This document shows positions 7,540-20,035 of a stretch of 30,942 nt of DNA, one piece after another; position 1 is the stretch's first letter, and each line of letters starts with the position of its first letter. Location of the stretch: contig WTXI01000395.1 of NCBI GenBank assembly GCA_022376515.1, forward strand, positions 1 through 30,942, given 5' to 3'. This DNA is from Lactifluus volemus (lineage: Eukaryota > Basidiomycota > Agaricomycetes > Russulales > Russulaceae). Under the pieces are notes generated by a model. The model saw only the letters and a list, made by a program, of their open reading frames with translations, searched no databases and was not told the DNA's origin. A program made the position numbers and the translations under genes.

Positions 7540-10500
7540 CTAATCGGAGCTTGCATATATACATGTAGATGAACTGCGAACGTATCCCGTAGCCCAGTTT
7601 AATCCATAAACAAAGTTTGAGAGATCTACCTCCGTTCTATGTCTGCCAGCAACCCAGACTGTGTGAGCGTTATGAAGGTATGGTCGGTGAATGGGAGGAA
7701 TCCACAAAAGGAGTTCATCATCTTCCCCATACATCCATCCATCACTATTGATTGGGAACTTGTCCATCAGGTGATCTTTCTCAGTATCTTCTGCTCTGAG
7801 TTTCCCTACATGAATCGTATGATCTCGTAAGACCGAGATGATAGGCTGCTCATTCAGAGTGGACGCACCAGAGTTGGTCGATTCCGTGAGTCCGGTAGAC
7901 GAGCCCACAACATCCTGTCCTGCTGTGACATCCCACACGCGGATCGTGCGGTCACTCGAGGCCGAAACGACCCGTTGCCCGTCTGGTGAGAATGCAACCG
8001 AGTTGATCCATTCTGTGTGTCCAATAAACGGGCCTGCTACGGCTGCCCCTGTTGCAGGATTCCACAAGCGAACCGTGCGATCGTTTGAGGCCGATGCGAT
8101 GTGCTTCCCATCCGGCGAAAATGCAACAGAGGAGACCGCCCCAGTGTGTTCAGTAAATGGGCCCACCACAACCTCTCCCGTTATGGCATCCCATACTCGA
8201 ATCGTGCAGTCCTCCGAGGCCGACGCGATGCGCTTCCCGTCCGGAGAAAATGTAGTAGAGCGGACCGGGGCTGTGTGTCCAGTAAACGGGCCCACCACAA
8301 CCTCTCCCGTTATGGCATCCCATATCCGAATCGTGCAGTCCCCCGAGGCCGACGCAATGCGTTTCCCGTCTGGCGAGAATGCAACAGAAAGGGCCATATC
8401 AGTGTGTCCAATAAATGGGCCCACTACTACCTCTCCTGTTATGGCATCCCACACGCGAACTGTGCGATCTACCGAGGCCGACGCGATGCTTTGTCCGTCC
8501 GGCGAGAATGCAACAGACATGACAATATTGGTATGTCCGGTAAACGGGCCCGCTACAACATTTCCTGTTGCGGTATCCCACACGAGAATTGTGCGATCAT
8601 GGGAAGCAGAGGCAATCCGCCGCCCTTCAGGCGAGAAAGCAACACTAGTGACCCAATGGGTGTGACCAGTAAACGGACCTGCTGTGACCTCTTCTGTTGC
8701 GGCATCCCACACGCAAATTGTGCAGTCTGCAGAAGCAGAGGCAATCCGTCTCCCGTCCGGTGAGAGTGCAACAGAAAAGATCGACTGGGTATGTCCAGTA
8801 AACGAACCCGCTACTTCTCCTTTTCTGGCATCCCACAAACAAACCGTGTGATCTGCCGAGGCCGAGGCAATCCGCTGCCCGTCCGGCGAGAGTGCAAGAG
8901 AGAATATGGAAAGGGTATGTCCAGTAAATGGGCCTCCTACGATCTGCCCTGTTGTGGAATGCCACACACAAATTGTGCGATCTGTCGAGGCTGAGGTGAT
9001 GCGTTGCCCGTCCGGCGAGAATGCAATAGAGAAGATAGCACCGGTGTGTCCAGTAAACGGGCCTCCAACGACCTGTCCTGTTGCGGGATCCCACACACGA
9101 ATCGTGCGATCGTCCGAGGCCGAAGCAATGTGCTTCCCATCTGGTGAGAACGCAACACACGTAACTCGTTCAGTGTGTCCAGTAAACGGGCCCGCTACGA
9201 CATCTCCGGTTGCAGCATCCCACATGCGAATCGTGCAATCTCGAGAGGCAGAGGCGATACATTGCCCGTCTGGTGAGAATGTAACACAGTAGACCTCGTC
9301 CATGTGTCCAATAAATGGGCGGACTACAACCTCTCCAGTTGCGGCATCCCAAACACGAATGGTGTGATCGTCCGAGGCCGAGGCGATGTGTTGCCCGTCC
9401 GGTGAAAATGCAACACATCTAACCCACCCCGTGTGTCCATTAAATGGGCCCGCTACAACCTCTCCAGTTGCGGCATCCCACACCCGAATCATGCAGTCCT
9501 CCGACCCCGACGCAATGCGTTGTCCGTCAGGCGAGAATGCGACGGAGAAGACGTCTTCGGTGTCTCCGGCAAACGGACCCGCTACAATTGCCCCTGTCGT
9601 AGCATCCCACACCCGAATCGTGCAATCTTCCGAGGATGATGCGATGCGCTGCCCATCTGACGAGAATACAACGGAGTTGACGGGTCCATCGTGTGCTTTA
9701 ATGGTCATTTCTAATGCTGGCCAATCAGCCAACCGTCCGCGTTTCAATGACAGTGTGTGGGGGAACAGGTGAAGGTGGTGGTGTATGATGCGGGAAGAGG
9801 ATGGCGCGAAAGGAAGAGCTGATATGTATATATGTGGGAGGCTCCTTGCTATCGCCATCCCGAAATACCGCACAAACGCGAACGCATCATTCGCTAATCC
9901 CAACAGATTTTCAACCTCTGATTGGAATGATCGCTGTAATTGTACACAATAGTTACTACATGTCGTATAACATGACAAGAACTGCCTACCTTCTGCTGAT
10001 TAGACCGCAACCATGTGTTCAGAGATGCCAATGCTCGTGATGCAAGACCGACACTACTCTTGATGCTAAGCACTTCCAGCCAGAAAAGAAACCTTGTCTC
10101 GAACAGAGATCGAAGTTTTGGAAACAGGTCCTGTTCAATACCAAGACGTTCTAGATGATCGCCCCAGAAGAAGCACGCATACGATAGAGCAGGTGGAATA
10201 TATTCTGAAATTCGAGATTCAAGGTCTGGGAGATCCCTGTTCGCGATATATGACGACTCCAATTTGCAAATGTTGAATTTGAGGTCATTGAGCATTAATC
10301 CAAGACAGGAATGTGCCAGCTGACGGTGAGCCTTGCCAAGGTCAATGTGGAATATCCCACTCTTCTCATCGGCCAAAAAATCACGGAAGGAGGTGTGAAG
10401 AGGGACGATTGGGAGGGTATTGTCGGAAGAAGTCACGTTACTGAGCAGTGAGCCAAGGTGTCGGAGCATTTCAATAACACATTCGGAATCCTCGGGGTCG

Positions 10501-13141
10501 GGGTCCTCGGGGTCACCCTTGGGCGCATGTCGTCGCAGAGCAGTCAAAGAGCGGATGGAAAGTGGAGCGAGAGCAGCAAAGAGCTGCCCCATGACGGATC
10601 GAAATAGGGTCTGCGCTGCAACAGGTTTGAAGTATCCTTCCAGAACTTCTCCATATAGCTGGTCCAAAGGATCTTGCCCATCGCGACCTCGAGAGTGCCC
10701 CAATAGACGCTCTATCACCTGCTTCTTGCTAAACCCAAAGCTAGGAGGAGGATTATTTATTAGCCCGGAAGCAACGGCTGCCCACTGAAACAATCCTTCT
10801 GCTGCCTTTGCCAGTTTGACACCATGTCGTTCGAACAGGTTCAGAGGGAGTTCGCTCCGGAGATACAGGCCAATATCTTGTTCCGTCTTCGCAGCCAGCT
10901 GGTGATCGTCCATATAGAGGGTGCGCACGGATAACGCGTTACCGAACACACGTTCAATACCCCTTTCCGGTCTCGAGGTGATCAAGATGCGGAAACTTGA
11001 TGGCAACGCGAAGAGATGTTCAGCAAGAAATTTGTGTAGTCCGCTTTGGCCGATTGCGTCACCACTCTCATCCAACGCATCAACCACAATAAGAATTGGA
11101 TCGTCAAGCTGAACGTTCTTGACTGGTTCAAGGATGAGGCGTTCGAAGAGTGTGCGATAGTGTCGAGTGCTACAAAGAGACGGATCATTCTTGAGTACCC
11201 TTCCGAGGGCGAGTTTAAAAGCTGGATAGCGGTTGGAGAGGTCGCGAGAAAGTGTCGTGAACAGCTGGTGAGCCTCGTCCTTGGAGCCCTCCTTTCGTAG
11301 AAACGCGAAATAAGAGCCGAGATACTTGTTCTCGAGCCTCCGAGCGACTTCATGTGCAATCGATGACTTTCCTGTCCCGGCCTGGCCGAGGAGCACGAGT
11401 CCACGTTGAGATTCTCGATCCTCGACCCAGTTCATGATATGGTCCAAGAAGTCTTCTCGTGTTCCCGGAAGACAGCGCCTGTCATCGCCAAATCGCCAGC
11501 CTCCTTTATAAGGCAATTCTCTGATTGTTGCGGCCAATTCTTCGTGCCCCTCGTCAGGATGATTATACAATCGCATTATCGTTAGGACTACACACCAACT
11601 TCTAGCACGGCAATCCCAGTGACGACAACAGTACGGGCGAGGAAATTATCTCGCAGTCGAGCGAGGTTTGTGCGATACTCATCAATTTTCGCATCAACTT
11701 TGCTGACCACATTCTTCAAAGTCCGCTTTCCTGAAAATCAACTGTTTATGATGAATGGCCAATAAGAGAGGCCATGACGACATACCGACTTGCACATTCT
11801 CCGCATACGATATGATAAATTTCGCACATTCAGAGACGCACTCCAGCATCTCATCCAGGATCTTTGCATGAGTAGATCCTGGTTCCATGTTCTTCAACAC
11901 GTCCGCCTCCTTTGCAAATTCGAATGAATCCTGTATCGCATTGAGTAGTGTTTGGACGTTGTCGTCACGCTGAAGCTGGAGTAGCAAAGTCTGGCGATAC
12001 ATGAAACCCATTGAACGTTCCATGTCCTCTGACAAGGCATGGGGACGCACCTCGGGAATCTTTGAGAGCAGAGTCCATGCCAACTGTGCATGGGGGAGCA
12101 ACTGAAGCGCGAAACCTTGCTCAGAACAAAGGATGCGCAAGATCGATGTGAGACATACTCCTGCCACTGGACCGATAGCGTCGAGTACCTGCTTGATAAC
12201 ATTAATGGCACCCTTACATGCCATCATCGAATCCATAGCCTTCATTGCTTCCTCGGCACGATCCAGAGTACGTGACATCTCCACCTGGCCGTCTGGTACT
12301 GGTCCCACAGGAGTATTGCCCCTGGTGGGAAGGTCACCAAGACGTGCGCCACCTTCTTCAGCGCCAGGATTGTACAGAGCCGTCGTCGTAGGACTTGGGG
12401 TATTTGCTGCCACATTTAGAGAGTTCGTCGACACGGTGATACTCAAGAGGAGTGTGGCCGGCTCTCGTAAGTGTCTACCATGTCCATCAGAAGTGCTGAA
12501 AACTATCTCAAGATCTAGATGCAGGACTCTCAGTGCATGAGTAACAATTCGAAGACATAGACGAACCAGTTTGGGCTTCACAGGTGATCTCCTCCCTTCC
12601 GATAAGAATGTCTGTCCGCATGGTCCTCTTCGCATAAAGCGATATTGTAATACGGGAGAGTGGTTGTAAACCACTGCAGGAGAGTCAGTTGGACCTAGGA
12701 ATGAAAGTACGACATTGCTCACGATGCATCTAATCTTTCATTCCATTCCACGTGCTGCCCCACGCTCTGTCTCGATTGTGTCTGCCATGTATTCTTCCCG
12801 TTCGTCACTGTGACATAGAACTGTCTCTCCTTCCCCGGGAGGACTTTAAGACGAGGAAGATTGTGTGCCCTGAGGACTGACAGGAGGGATAGATTTAGTA
12901 CTTATCAAGGTAGAAATACTGATACAGGTACCAGTGACTTCAAGCTGGAGTATGCTCGATTGGATTCCGCTGGCCTGAGCGGTAATCGCACTAATCAAAG
13001 GCAATCATCTGAGTAAATACTAGTATCGAAATTGAAGATGAAGTGAGTGATGTACCCGATTCGGGACTTTTCCAGTGGAGGATCTGGGCTATAATAATGG
13101 TTAACGAGAACATCGGGATCGGGTGTTAAGGACGTTGGCAT
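7540..13141 (-). CDS. NLR-like STAND protein, C2-helical-NACHT-WD40, copy 1
   Basis: My model has eight exons on the minus strand: 13141-13056, 12990-12932, 12876-12723, 12673-12567, 12514-11786, 11730-11594, 11549-9990, 9915-7540, giving 1,735 residues with no internal stop. Residues about 42-165 form a C2-like fold (LEVTVLRAHNLP, QFYVTVTNGKNTW, ending TLLLSITVS), without the Asp residues usual for calcium. About 200-424 is helical. The NACHT domain has Walker A GQAGTGKSS (479-487), Walker B ILIVVDALDE (576-585) and ILITSRPE (612-619). Fourteen WD40 repeats span 1019-1619, followed by a degenerate fifteenth and a conserved tail with INSDGWMYGEDDELLLW. Such proteins act as cytosolic receptors in fungal self/non-self recognition: nucleotide-driven oligomerisation after ligand binding. 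Start ATG 13141 is the first in frame; extra upstream exons cannot be excluded. The junction of exons 6 and 7 is less certain (44- or 60-nt intron). Confidence 0.88.
7891..9693 (-). repeat. WD40 array of NLR copy 1, 14 repeats of about 129 bp
   Basis: Thirteen repeats of 43 codons and one of 42 share the frame HTxxVxSVAFSPDGQxIASA, then SxDxTIRVWDAATGEVV, then AGPFTG. Repeat-to-repeat similarity is very high, as in the high-internal-conservation (HIC) WD arrays of fungal incompatibility genes. Fourteen repeats suit two seven-bladed propellers. Variable positions sit after the HT and around the SxDx. The high identity among repeats also produces long antisense reading frames, which are not genes. 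Confidence 0.9.
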
Positions 13142-14788
13142 ACGAATTTGGAAGGGCCATCGTAGACTGAGGTGAGGAGTTGAGACAAGCACTGGCGCCA
13201 CTGCCGCATGTTCAGGCTGCTGCTGGTCCCCGGACTCAGAGGGCGCTTCATCTTGGGGAACAAACAACAAACAACATTAAGTTGACACGCTGACATCTGG
13301 AGGCACAACTGGCAGTCCAAACATTTTCGCGGGAGTAGGCTAATTCGCTGGAGTTATCCCAGTGCACATTCTCACACCCGCACGCTTGCATACATCACTG
13401 GCAAGGCCGTGAAGTGAAGATTCGGGGATCCCAGGGATCCTTGTGATGTCGAAGCCAAATCTCAACAAATAGCCTTAGAATGAATCTTCGTAAATAAGTA
13501 GGTACACCGTACACTGTACGAAAAAAAGAAATGATATATGAAGTATGACAGCCAAATACATAGTCCCATATACGATGAAGATGCCCTCCACTGAAAGCGT
13601 GTCTATGGTCCAGAACCAGATGAATCCCCAGTTTACTTTATCCTCTCAAGTAGAGAATGTAAATGCCGTGCCTTAAACTATGCTCTAGCGGGGAAAAGAA
13701 GCTGTATGGTGACCCTTCAGGAGGATGCCTTGACGAATCCGAGGGGTGCAAGTAGGGAAGGACCTTCGCGCAGACATCGTAGCCGTGCGTGATAAGCAGC
13801 CTCTGTGCTCTTGCCGATTCCTCTTTCTTTTGCTCAGTTACGTCAGCAGGAAGGTGGACTTGGGTGGCGACGGCGACCAAGATGGTTTACAACAGGCGAG
13901 GATGGTTGGGGAGACTGGGCTAGTCAACGACTAATGAAATGAGCAGCAAGCAACCGTTGAGTGAGATTAGGAAAGATGTTGGAAATCAACTCCGAGCGAG
14001 ACAGACACTTCGGCCGAGGTAAATGACTCCGGATTTGGACACTTAATACTACTCATGGATGCTCTCATCATGGCCCCTTTTAGGTTACTATCTGCTACTT
14101 AGAGTGCTTTCTCGAAGCCTCTCGAATGCTTTATACGTACATACACATGTCCAATCCCCCCCTTGGGGAGATATAAAAGTTGTACCCTCTGTACATTAAA
14201 TTTTAAGGCTTTTGCCTCCAGGCTCATATTTCAACAAAAGAAAGATGAGAGAGAGCATTGGACGCAATGGGAGGAGAGGCGATGCAAACATTGGAGTATG
14301 GGCCTTATTGGAGGGCCCCATGCGCCGTTTCCTTTGCGCGTGCCAGAACTAGAAGAGAGCTATGCATGCTACCATTGGTGTGGGCTCACTAGTTGATGGT
14401 AACAGGCGATGATCTGTAAGTTGATCTGTAAGTTGAGATCTAGCATGTGCTATTACGCTATGCGTTATAGGGGATGAGATACTGGGTGACTCTCACTCTC
14501 AACTGAAACACGCTGTCATGGGATCACCTCTGTGGCAATATCAGACAAGATCGGCAGGAACCGCGGGATATGTCACGGTGTGACCGAATCCCACAGGGAG
14601 CAAGGTGCCACCGTCGAAGGTTCCCTAGCCCTGTCCGGGCTGTCCCTCCGTGGCGAATTACAACGCCAACAACTGAATGGTTGGTGCAACAAATAGTTGA
14701 CAGAATGACTAGCAGGTGACAATATCAGTCGCCGTGACTTTGACCGTCGATCTCTGACCGATGCCGTATCGAAAGTCCACAGACTGCA
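13142..14788. other. Spacer between NLR copy 1 and COG3 copy 1
   Basis: This is the upstream region of the NLR and the downstream region of COG3, both on the minus strand. No gene is recognised. It aligns with 26056-27769 in unit 2, with several indels: the hairpin segment and about 190 bp near 26820-27000 are missing here. A short direct duplication of ATCTGTAAGTTG is present at about 14410-14440. Confidence 0.5.
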
Positions 14789-17622
14789 CTAAGTCCGAGC
14801 TGGCGGAGAACCTCCACCATCCTCACGAACGTCCTGCAACAACTGCTTCAACACTCCATCATCCATCAAACAATCCTCCCCTTTCTCAGCGCGCGCTCCG
14901 ACCTGTCTGGCCGCCAGGCTAAACGCTGAATACGCATCCTCGACGCGATCCAGCGCATGCTGCACGAGCACGCCGGCCGTGCGCACATCCGTCACGTACA
15001 AGCGAACTCGCGCGATACTTGCCGCAAGTCACTTGCGCACGCGTTGCGGAAGGCCTCGTCGAGCACCGCGGCTGACGCTGGTCGGCCCGTGAAGGCCCGC
15101 AACGGTGTGCAGAGCGGCTCCGATGCTGCGGAGATGACGGACTCACAGGCATGTTTCAGATCTTGATCGATTCCCTGTAAAATAGCGTAGATACGTGTGA
15201 AAATAAAAATGGGAGGTCGGGAAAATTAAAGTAGAAGTGGATGCGTACTCGTATTGCGTCCGCGAGGTGTTCTGAGCGCATGCTGTCGAGAGATGTGAAA
15301 AGCGAGCCAGGGAGGAGCGTTGACGTGCGCGACAGCACAGAGGATAACATGTCTGGAGTTCATGATCACTGAACATCAGGCTCCAGGGCGCACGGCTCGA
15401 TGGGCTGGACTGACCTGCGACACCGTACTGATCTGTGCCTCCACTACCGCCACCTCCTTGAGGCTCGTCCTTCTGCGCAAGGTCCAGATTCCGCGTGATC
15501 TCCTTAAGGGTCAGTAGATGGCGGACAAGAAACAGTTATCCATCGAATCCGCTCTTTGCTCTGACCAACTCAGCAATGACCCATGGCACAAACTAACGGC
15601 CTCGTGCGCAAGGTCATAGAAAATAGTTGGCTGTAGGTGTATTCCATATGATCAACATAAACGTTACAAGATCATAAGAGGCTTGCCTGAACAAAGTCGT
15701 GTAGCTGGGAGAGCACCCACACAGTCTTGGAAAGCGTTGGGTACCATGTCTCGCGTTGGTTAAGCCCTGGGCCCTCAAACAGGCGGCTGATGCTCTGCTT
15801 CTCGCGAATTTCGTATCCTGTCTGTGCTCCCTGGGCAGCTACACATACCTTTAGCAAGGATAGACAATAAAAAAATGACACGTACCAGCGAGCTTATCGG
15901 GGTACGCTAGATCCTTGGCCGTTGGAGTATAGTATCGTATGTCGGACTGTATGACAGCCTGTGCCTTGAAAAACAGCCTCGTTTGCGCATCCTGCAGTAC
16001 CATCTGCAGTAGATGACGAATCTGTAGTCTACCAACGTCTCCTGATTCTCTTCAATCTCGTCGTCCAGTGGCTGATCGAGCACCATCAGTGCTTGAAGCA
16101 CAGTGCAAACTTCGCAGAGGACAGTTAGTCGAGGCTCGTGTAGGATGCGGGGGCGTAGGTCGTCGTAGAGGTAATCACAAAGAGTTTCCAAGTACTGGCT
16201 ATGGGCGAGTAATCCGGTCAGTTGGGATCAAAACAAGCATAATCGGTACGTACTGGAGTTCCTGCTTCCCGGTGCTAAAAAACGCCCGGTACAGGTCAAA
16301 TTCTTCAGTACAGATCTGCTTCAGGCAGCTGCGCCCGGCGCGTGTCTATAACGCGTTCATGACATGTCGTTAGATGACTGAGGATATGATGCAAAAAGGC
16401 GTACTAACTCCACGATTTCCGTCTTCGTAGGGTCGAGACCGCGGATCTGCTCAGCAAGGCGTGAAGTCAAGAGGATCTTTCGTGTGCCAACGTGGCACTC
16501 TGAGAGCAGAGCTCCCAGCTCCTCGGGGTGTGAGTGGGCACGGCGCTCGAATTCTCCAAGGAAAGGCACAAGCTGGCCAGCCACGGTGGTGAAACGCGTG
16601 CAAAGAAGATGCATTTGTGCAGTGTCAGACTCGGAGTCATCCTGTAAACAGATCAGTGCTTAGAAGAGGTGGTAATATATCATCGCAGAGAAAGGCACCT
16701 GCTCGAAGAGTCGCCGCGAGACATCCTGGGTGAGTGCACGGAGAGATCCAACAAAATACATTTTGATGAACGTCATTGCACAGGTCATACATTGCTGGAA
16801 GCGTAGGAGATAGACCTCTGCTTCTTTGTAGTTTCTCTGGGGGAGGGGGAAGATGAGCAAGTTCACAAACGCTGGCAGAAAAACGGTCCGTACATGGAGT
16901 TTGAGAAACTCGATGCAGATGTCCACACGCTCAACCATGTAGAGAAAGTCAATCTGGAGAACGAGCGACTCGCCAGGGTGATTGAGCAGCCGCATCGCAT
17001 GCTCCAGTTCCTGAAAGTATTCCAAGGTCGTCCCGATAGCCGTTTGCAGCTCCCAGTCGATCCTGTAAAAAGACGACGCAACCATCAAGCTCCTCTACGC
17101 GTCCGAGAGAGATGTGAGTGAGTGAGGCGATACGCACCCGCTCGTCCAACAACTTTTGGCTCGCGTCCTGCAGACTTTTTCCGCCCTCCTCCATGCTCTT
17201 CCACTTATCCAACATATTCGCAACCTCTGTATCGACCTGGTCGATGTGACCGACAAGCCTGTCGCAAGTGTCGAGATGTTCGGAGACGCGCAAAAGATGG
17301 TGTCGGAAGTGAGCTTCCTGGCTATGCACCACTGAGCGGTCTATCAGCGCGAACCAGTCGTAAAATTGTTGTGAAGTCTGGACTGGCTGCTTCGGATGTA
17401 TTGCATGTGCGTGGGCAACGGCCGGTTGACGCGAGCCCGGCGTGGGAGGACGGGAAACGGAACAAAGCTTGACGCGCTGTAGGGGAGTTGATGGACGGGA
17501 AGCATTGCCAGAGTCCTCTCGTGAAGGCTGCGATGACGCTGAATTGCAAGGGATAACCGGGGAACATAGAAATGGACTGACTCTGACTGTGGATAATGGT
17601 GAAGAGGGTCTCCAGCCTTGAT

Positions 17623-17648
17623 GCCCAGTCAAAAATCGATTGAAGTAA
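17623..17648 (+). repeat. Left terminal inverted repeat
   Basis: These 26 bp are exactly complementary to 19904-19929. A second related block (TTGAAGTAACTTGATT) follows at about 17660, so the end contains repeated subterminal motifs. Confidence 0.9.
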
Positions 17649-17880
17649 TTTTAAGTAAATTGAAGTAACTTGATTTATTTCAATTTTGATCAAAATTTGA
17701 GCAGACAAATAGGTTTGATTCAATTCGGATTGAAGACAATTTACGTTTTTCGAATTTATTTGAATTCCGGTCCAAATTGAATTGAATTGGATCGATTTAT
17801 TTTGATTACGCGCATTTGAATCGAATTGAATCGAATTAATCTTTATTTATTTTCTATTTACTGTACAATTTTATTTAAAT
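17649..17880. repeat. Left AT-rich subterminal repeats of the TIR element
   Basis: Repeated motifs of the type TTGAATTGAATTGGATCGA and TTGATTTATTTCAATTTTGA fill this stretch, mirrored by related motifs at about 19610-19903. Arrays of this kind often serve as transposase-binding sites; here that role is inferred. Confidence 0.55.
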
Positions 17881-19903
17881 ATTATCGATGTTGCTAAGGT
17901 GCAAGTCGCTAACACAACATCCACTGCAGCAAATGCACATGCCGGCGCATGTGGAGCCTGAGTACCCCTCCCCCTTCTGTGATTGATGTAAGAGACCAGC
18001 AGTCAAAAGGGGGAGAGGGGGCTTACACCTAGAGCTGAACGTTACATACTGTAGAGTACCGGTTTTCACAATCATCGTGTTGGAGTAATGGCATGTTAAA
18101 CAGAGAGGAAAGGGACGATGCAATCAATCATCGAGGAGAAAATCCCAGTCAATAGCTGGTCTAGGTTGCTGTTCTGCTTGTAAGCTTTTCGAGCTTGTGG
18201 CACGATGACACGTGTTTCACGTACAACGCATTCTGGTGTGCCCTCCGAAACGTCCCACATACGAAGCATGATATGGCCAGTAGTGTGGATCTCGACTTCA
18301 TATCAGAACCATCCTCACCGCACCCATCCACCTTCTCGTGCCGGAAGTTGGAGATCCGCGTGAAGTGAACATGGGGAAGGATATGGTTAGTGAAGCCCAC
18401 TGAGAGGGAAATCTTCGGCGTGGTGGACGAGAGGCAAATGTTTCCAGAAAAGTCTGACGGCAGGAAGAGTGTTACGGGAGCGGTGCGCCGGTGCCCAACG
18501 ACAAATGTACAGACAAGAAAGGAGTGCGAGGCGATTGACGGCACTGTATGACGGTTGAGTGATGACACTACAAGACCTGCGGGTTGGCACTTACAACCGT
18601 AGCCTTGATTTCAGCTCTGCCATGAATATACATACTCATCCGATGTTTCGTAGGTTGGCAACGTGCACGGTAGTGGGGAAGAACAAGCAAGACATCAACA
18701 GGACGTTCATCGGCATCCGCGATAAAATCCCATCATTGTTGAGGCTGATGATGGACTTTGTGGGTACCGGCGCCGGGACTCTCAAACTGAGATGTGGGTA
18801 AACGTAACAATGAGTAAAAAAAAGATAAAAAATACAAACAAACGCGAATCCTCGAAAGTGAGAATTCTGTTTCGTGGGGAAGCATAAATAGGCGATAAGG
18901 CTCAAGGTTGTGTGGAAACGCACTGATGTACTCGGAAACAGGGTGCTGAAAACTTTCAGGGGAGTCCAACTCAATGTCGAATGAGACGATGCGGAGTCTG
19001 GGAGGTGGAGGTGGGATACAAGAAGGTGGTAAAGGGATAAAACTTAGTTATACCAGGAAAGCCCAGCACCAATGGTAGTGGTGAGGTGGGAAAGCTGGGA
19101 GAGGGAAAGGGGAAGTACGATGATGGGAAACTTGTAGGCGGCAGTGGGAAGCTTGCGGTGCCTGAAGCGAAACCTCAGGATGGCACATTCAGAAACGACA
19201 ACGATAAGGGCATTGTAGAATAAGTCCTTAGCAAACAATTGAGCATTACATGAGTGTGCAGCTTAAGGAGAATATCACCAAGCCAGCGAAAAAAAGGAAT
19301 ATGGGCAAGTAGTGGAAAACTGTTGTGTTGGGGTCAAACTAGTTGCCACAGAACAAAGACAAATAGACACACACCTGCTCAGTCAAATGGATCGAACAAG
19401 TCGGAGGACAAGGCACCAGAGGACGATACTTAGAGAGGGAGGGAAGGAAGCAGAATGTATGCGTCATGCGTCAAAGCAAAATCCCGATGTGGGACGACAA
19501 ACAACTACAAATAGTAGTACCTTGTTCACAACAAAATGGCAAGTCGCAATGACGCTCAGAGTCTGTTAAATGAGCCCATTTAAGGAACTCAGTGCACAGA
19601 TGTGGATCCATCATATTCAATTCTAATCGATTCTAATCAGGTGCTTTAGATCAAAAACAAATCTCACGTAAGCTGATCGATATTATTCAATTGTTATCAA
19701 TTTAATTAAATCGATATTCAAAACTTATCAATCGCCTTGAATTAACTTGAATCGAATTCAAATCTGATCAATCCGAATCAATTTAATTAAATTGATATTC
19801 AAATCTTATCAATCATCTTGAATTGTCTTGAATCGAATTCAACTTTTATCAATCCGGATCATTTTACTTAAATTAAATACAATCCGAATCAATCCGAATC
19901 AAG

Positions 19904-19929
19904 TTACTTCAATCGATTTTTGACTGGGC
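19904..19929 (-). repeat. Right terminal inverted repeat
   Basis: Exact inverted copy of 17623-17648, directly followed by TTGAT, the right copy of the target-site duplication. Confidence 0.9.
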
Positions 19930-20035
19930 TTGATGGCTCCCACGCTTTTGGCCCTACCTTAGTGGTGCCTTGGCTTCCCATTTAGTAAGAGAAGATTTAG
20001 GTTGTTGAGTGCGGACATTCAGACTGAGCGTATTT

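Larger units (their letters stand above)
17623..19929. mobile_element. 2.3-kb non-autonomous TIR DNA transposon inserted in COG3 copy 1
   Basis: Exact 26-bp terminal inverted repeats begin GCCCAGTCAAAAATCGATTG (17623-17648 and 19904-19929). They are flanked by the duplication TTGAT (17618-17622 and 19930-19934), or by 7 bp CTTGATG if the ends are taken at CCCAGTC. Unit 2 has no insertion at the corresponding site in COG3. About 250-300 bp next to each end is very AT-rich, built from short repeats such as AATCCGAATC and GAATTGAATCGA. The interior has several modest minus-strand frames but I recognise no transposase, so it probably depends on an enzyme made elsewhere. I do not assign a superfamily. 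Confidence 0.85.
14789..20035 (-). pseudogene. COG3: COG3 (Sec34) pseudogene, copy 1, interrupted by a TIR element
   Basis: COG3 is a subunit of the conserved oligomeric Golgi tether, working in retrograde vesicle traffic. Recognised minus-strand pieces in order: N-terminus TKWEAKAPL (about 19980), QQFYDWFALIDRSV (about 17360), EYFQELEHAMRLLNHPGESL (about 17000), RNYKEAEVYLLRFQQC (about 16820), QMHLLCTRFTTVAGQL, TEEFDLYRAFFSTG, YLETLCDYLYDDLRPRILHE, TWYPTLSKTVWVLSQLHDF and the C-terminus ending PPART. Intron positions are retained. Disabling lesions relative to copy 2: about 5 nt lost near 19955, the 2.3-kb insertion at 17623, about 10 nt lost near 16040, 8 nt lost near 15560, and a TAA stop at 15536-15538 where copy 2 has CAA. 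The copy cannot make full-length COG3; a functional gene must lie elsewhere if the cell needs one. Confidence 0.85.

Noticed and set aside
7891..9693. Regular repeats that could be mistaken for a CRISPR or satellite array
   Set aside because: The period of 129 bp is in frame and encodes WD40 blades with the SPDG and WD motifs. There are no unique spacers, and the organism is a eukaryote.
7838..9772. Long open frames on the + strand opposite the WD40 array of copy 1 (and 20745-22667 opposite copy 2)
   Set aside because: They are antisense shadows. The 129-bp repeat has a length divisible by three and few stop codons on the other strand, so the frames stay open. Their translations are just the repeat read backwards.
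12991..13055. Apparent frameshift and TGA stop at the 5' end of NLR copy 1 compared with copy 2
   Set aside because: The 1-nt difference lies inside a predicted GT-AG intron. Both copies join GG to T or C, keeping Gly and the same phase.
14163..14396. Small + strand open frame in the unit 1 spacer
   Set aside because: It has no recognisable protein features and is not conserved as an open frame at the matching place in unit 2.
18161..18974. Minus-strand frames inside the TIR element as a transposase
   Set aside because: I found no DDE-like motif or known fold in the translations. They may be a captured gene piece, but I cannot name it.
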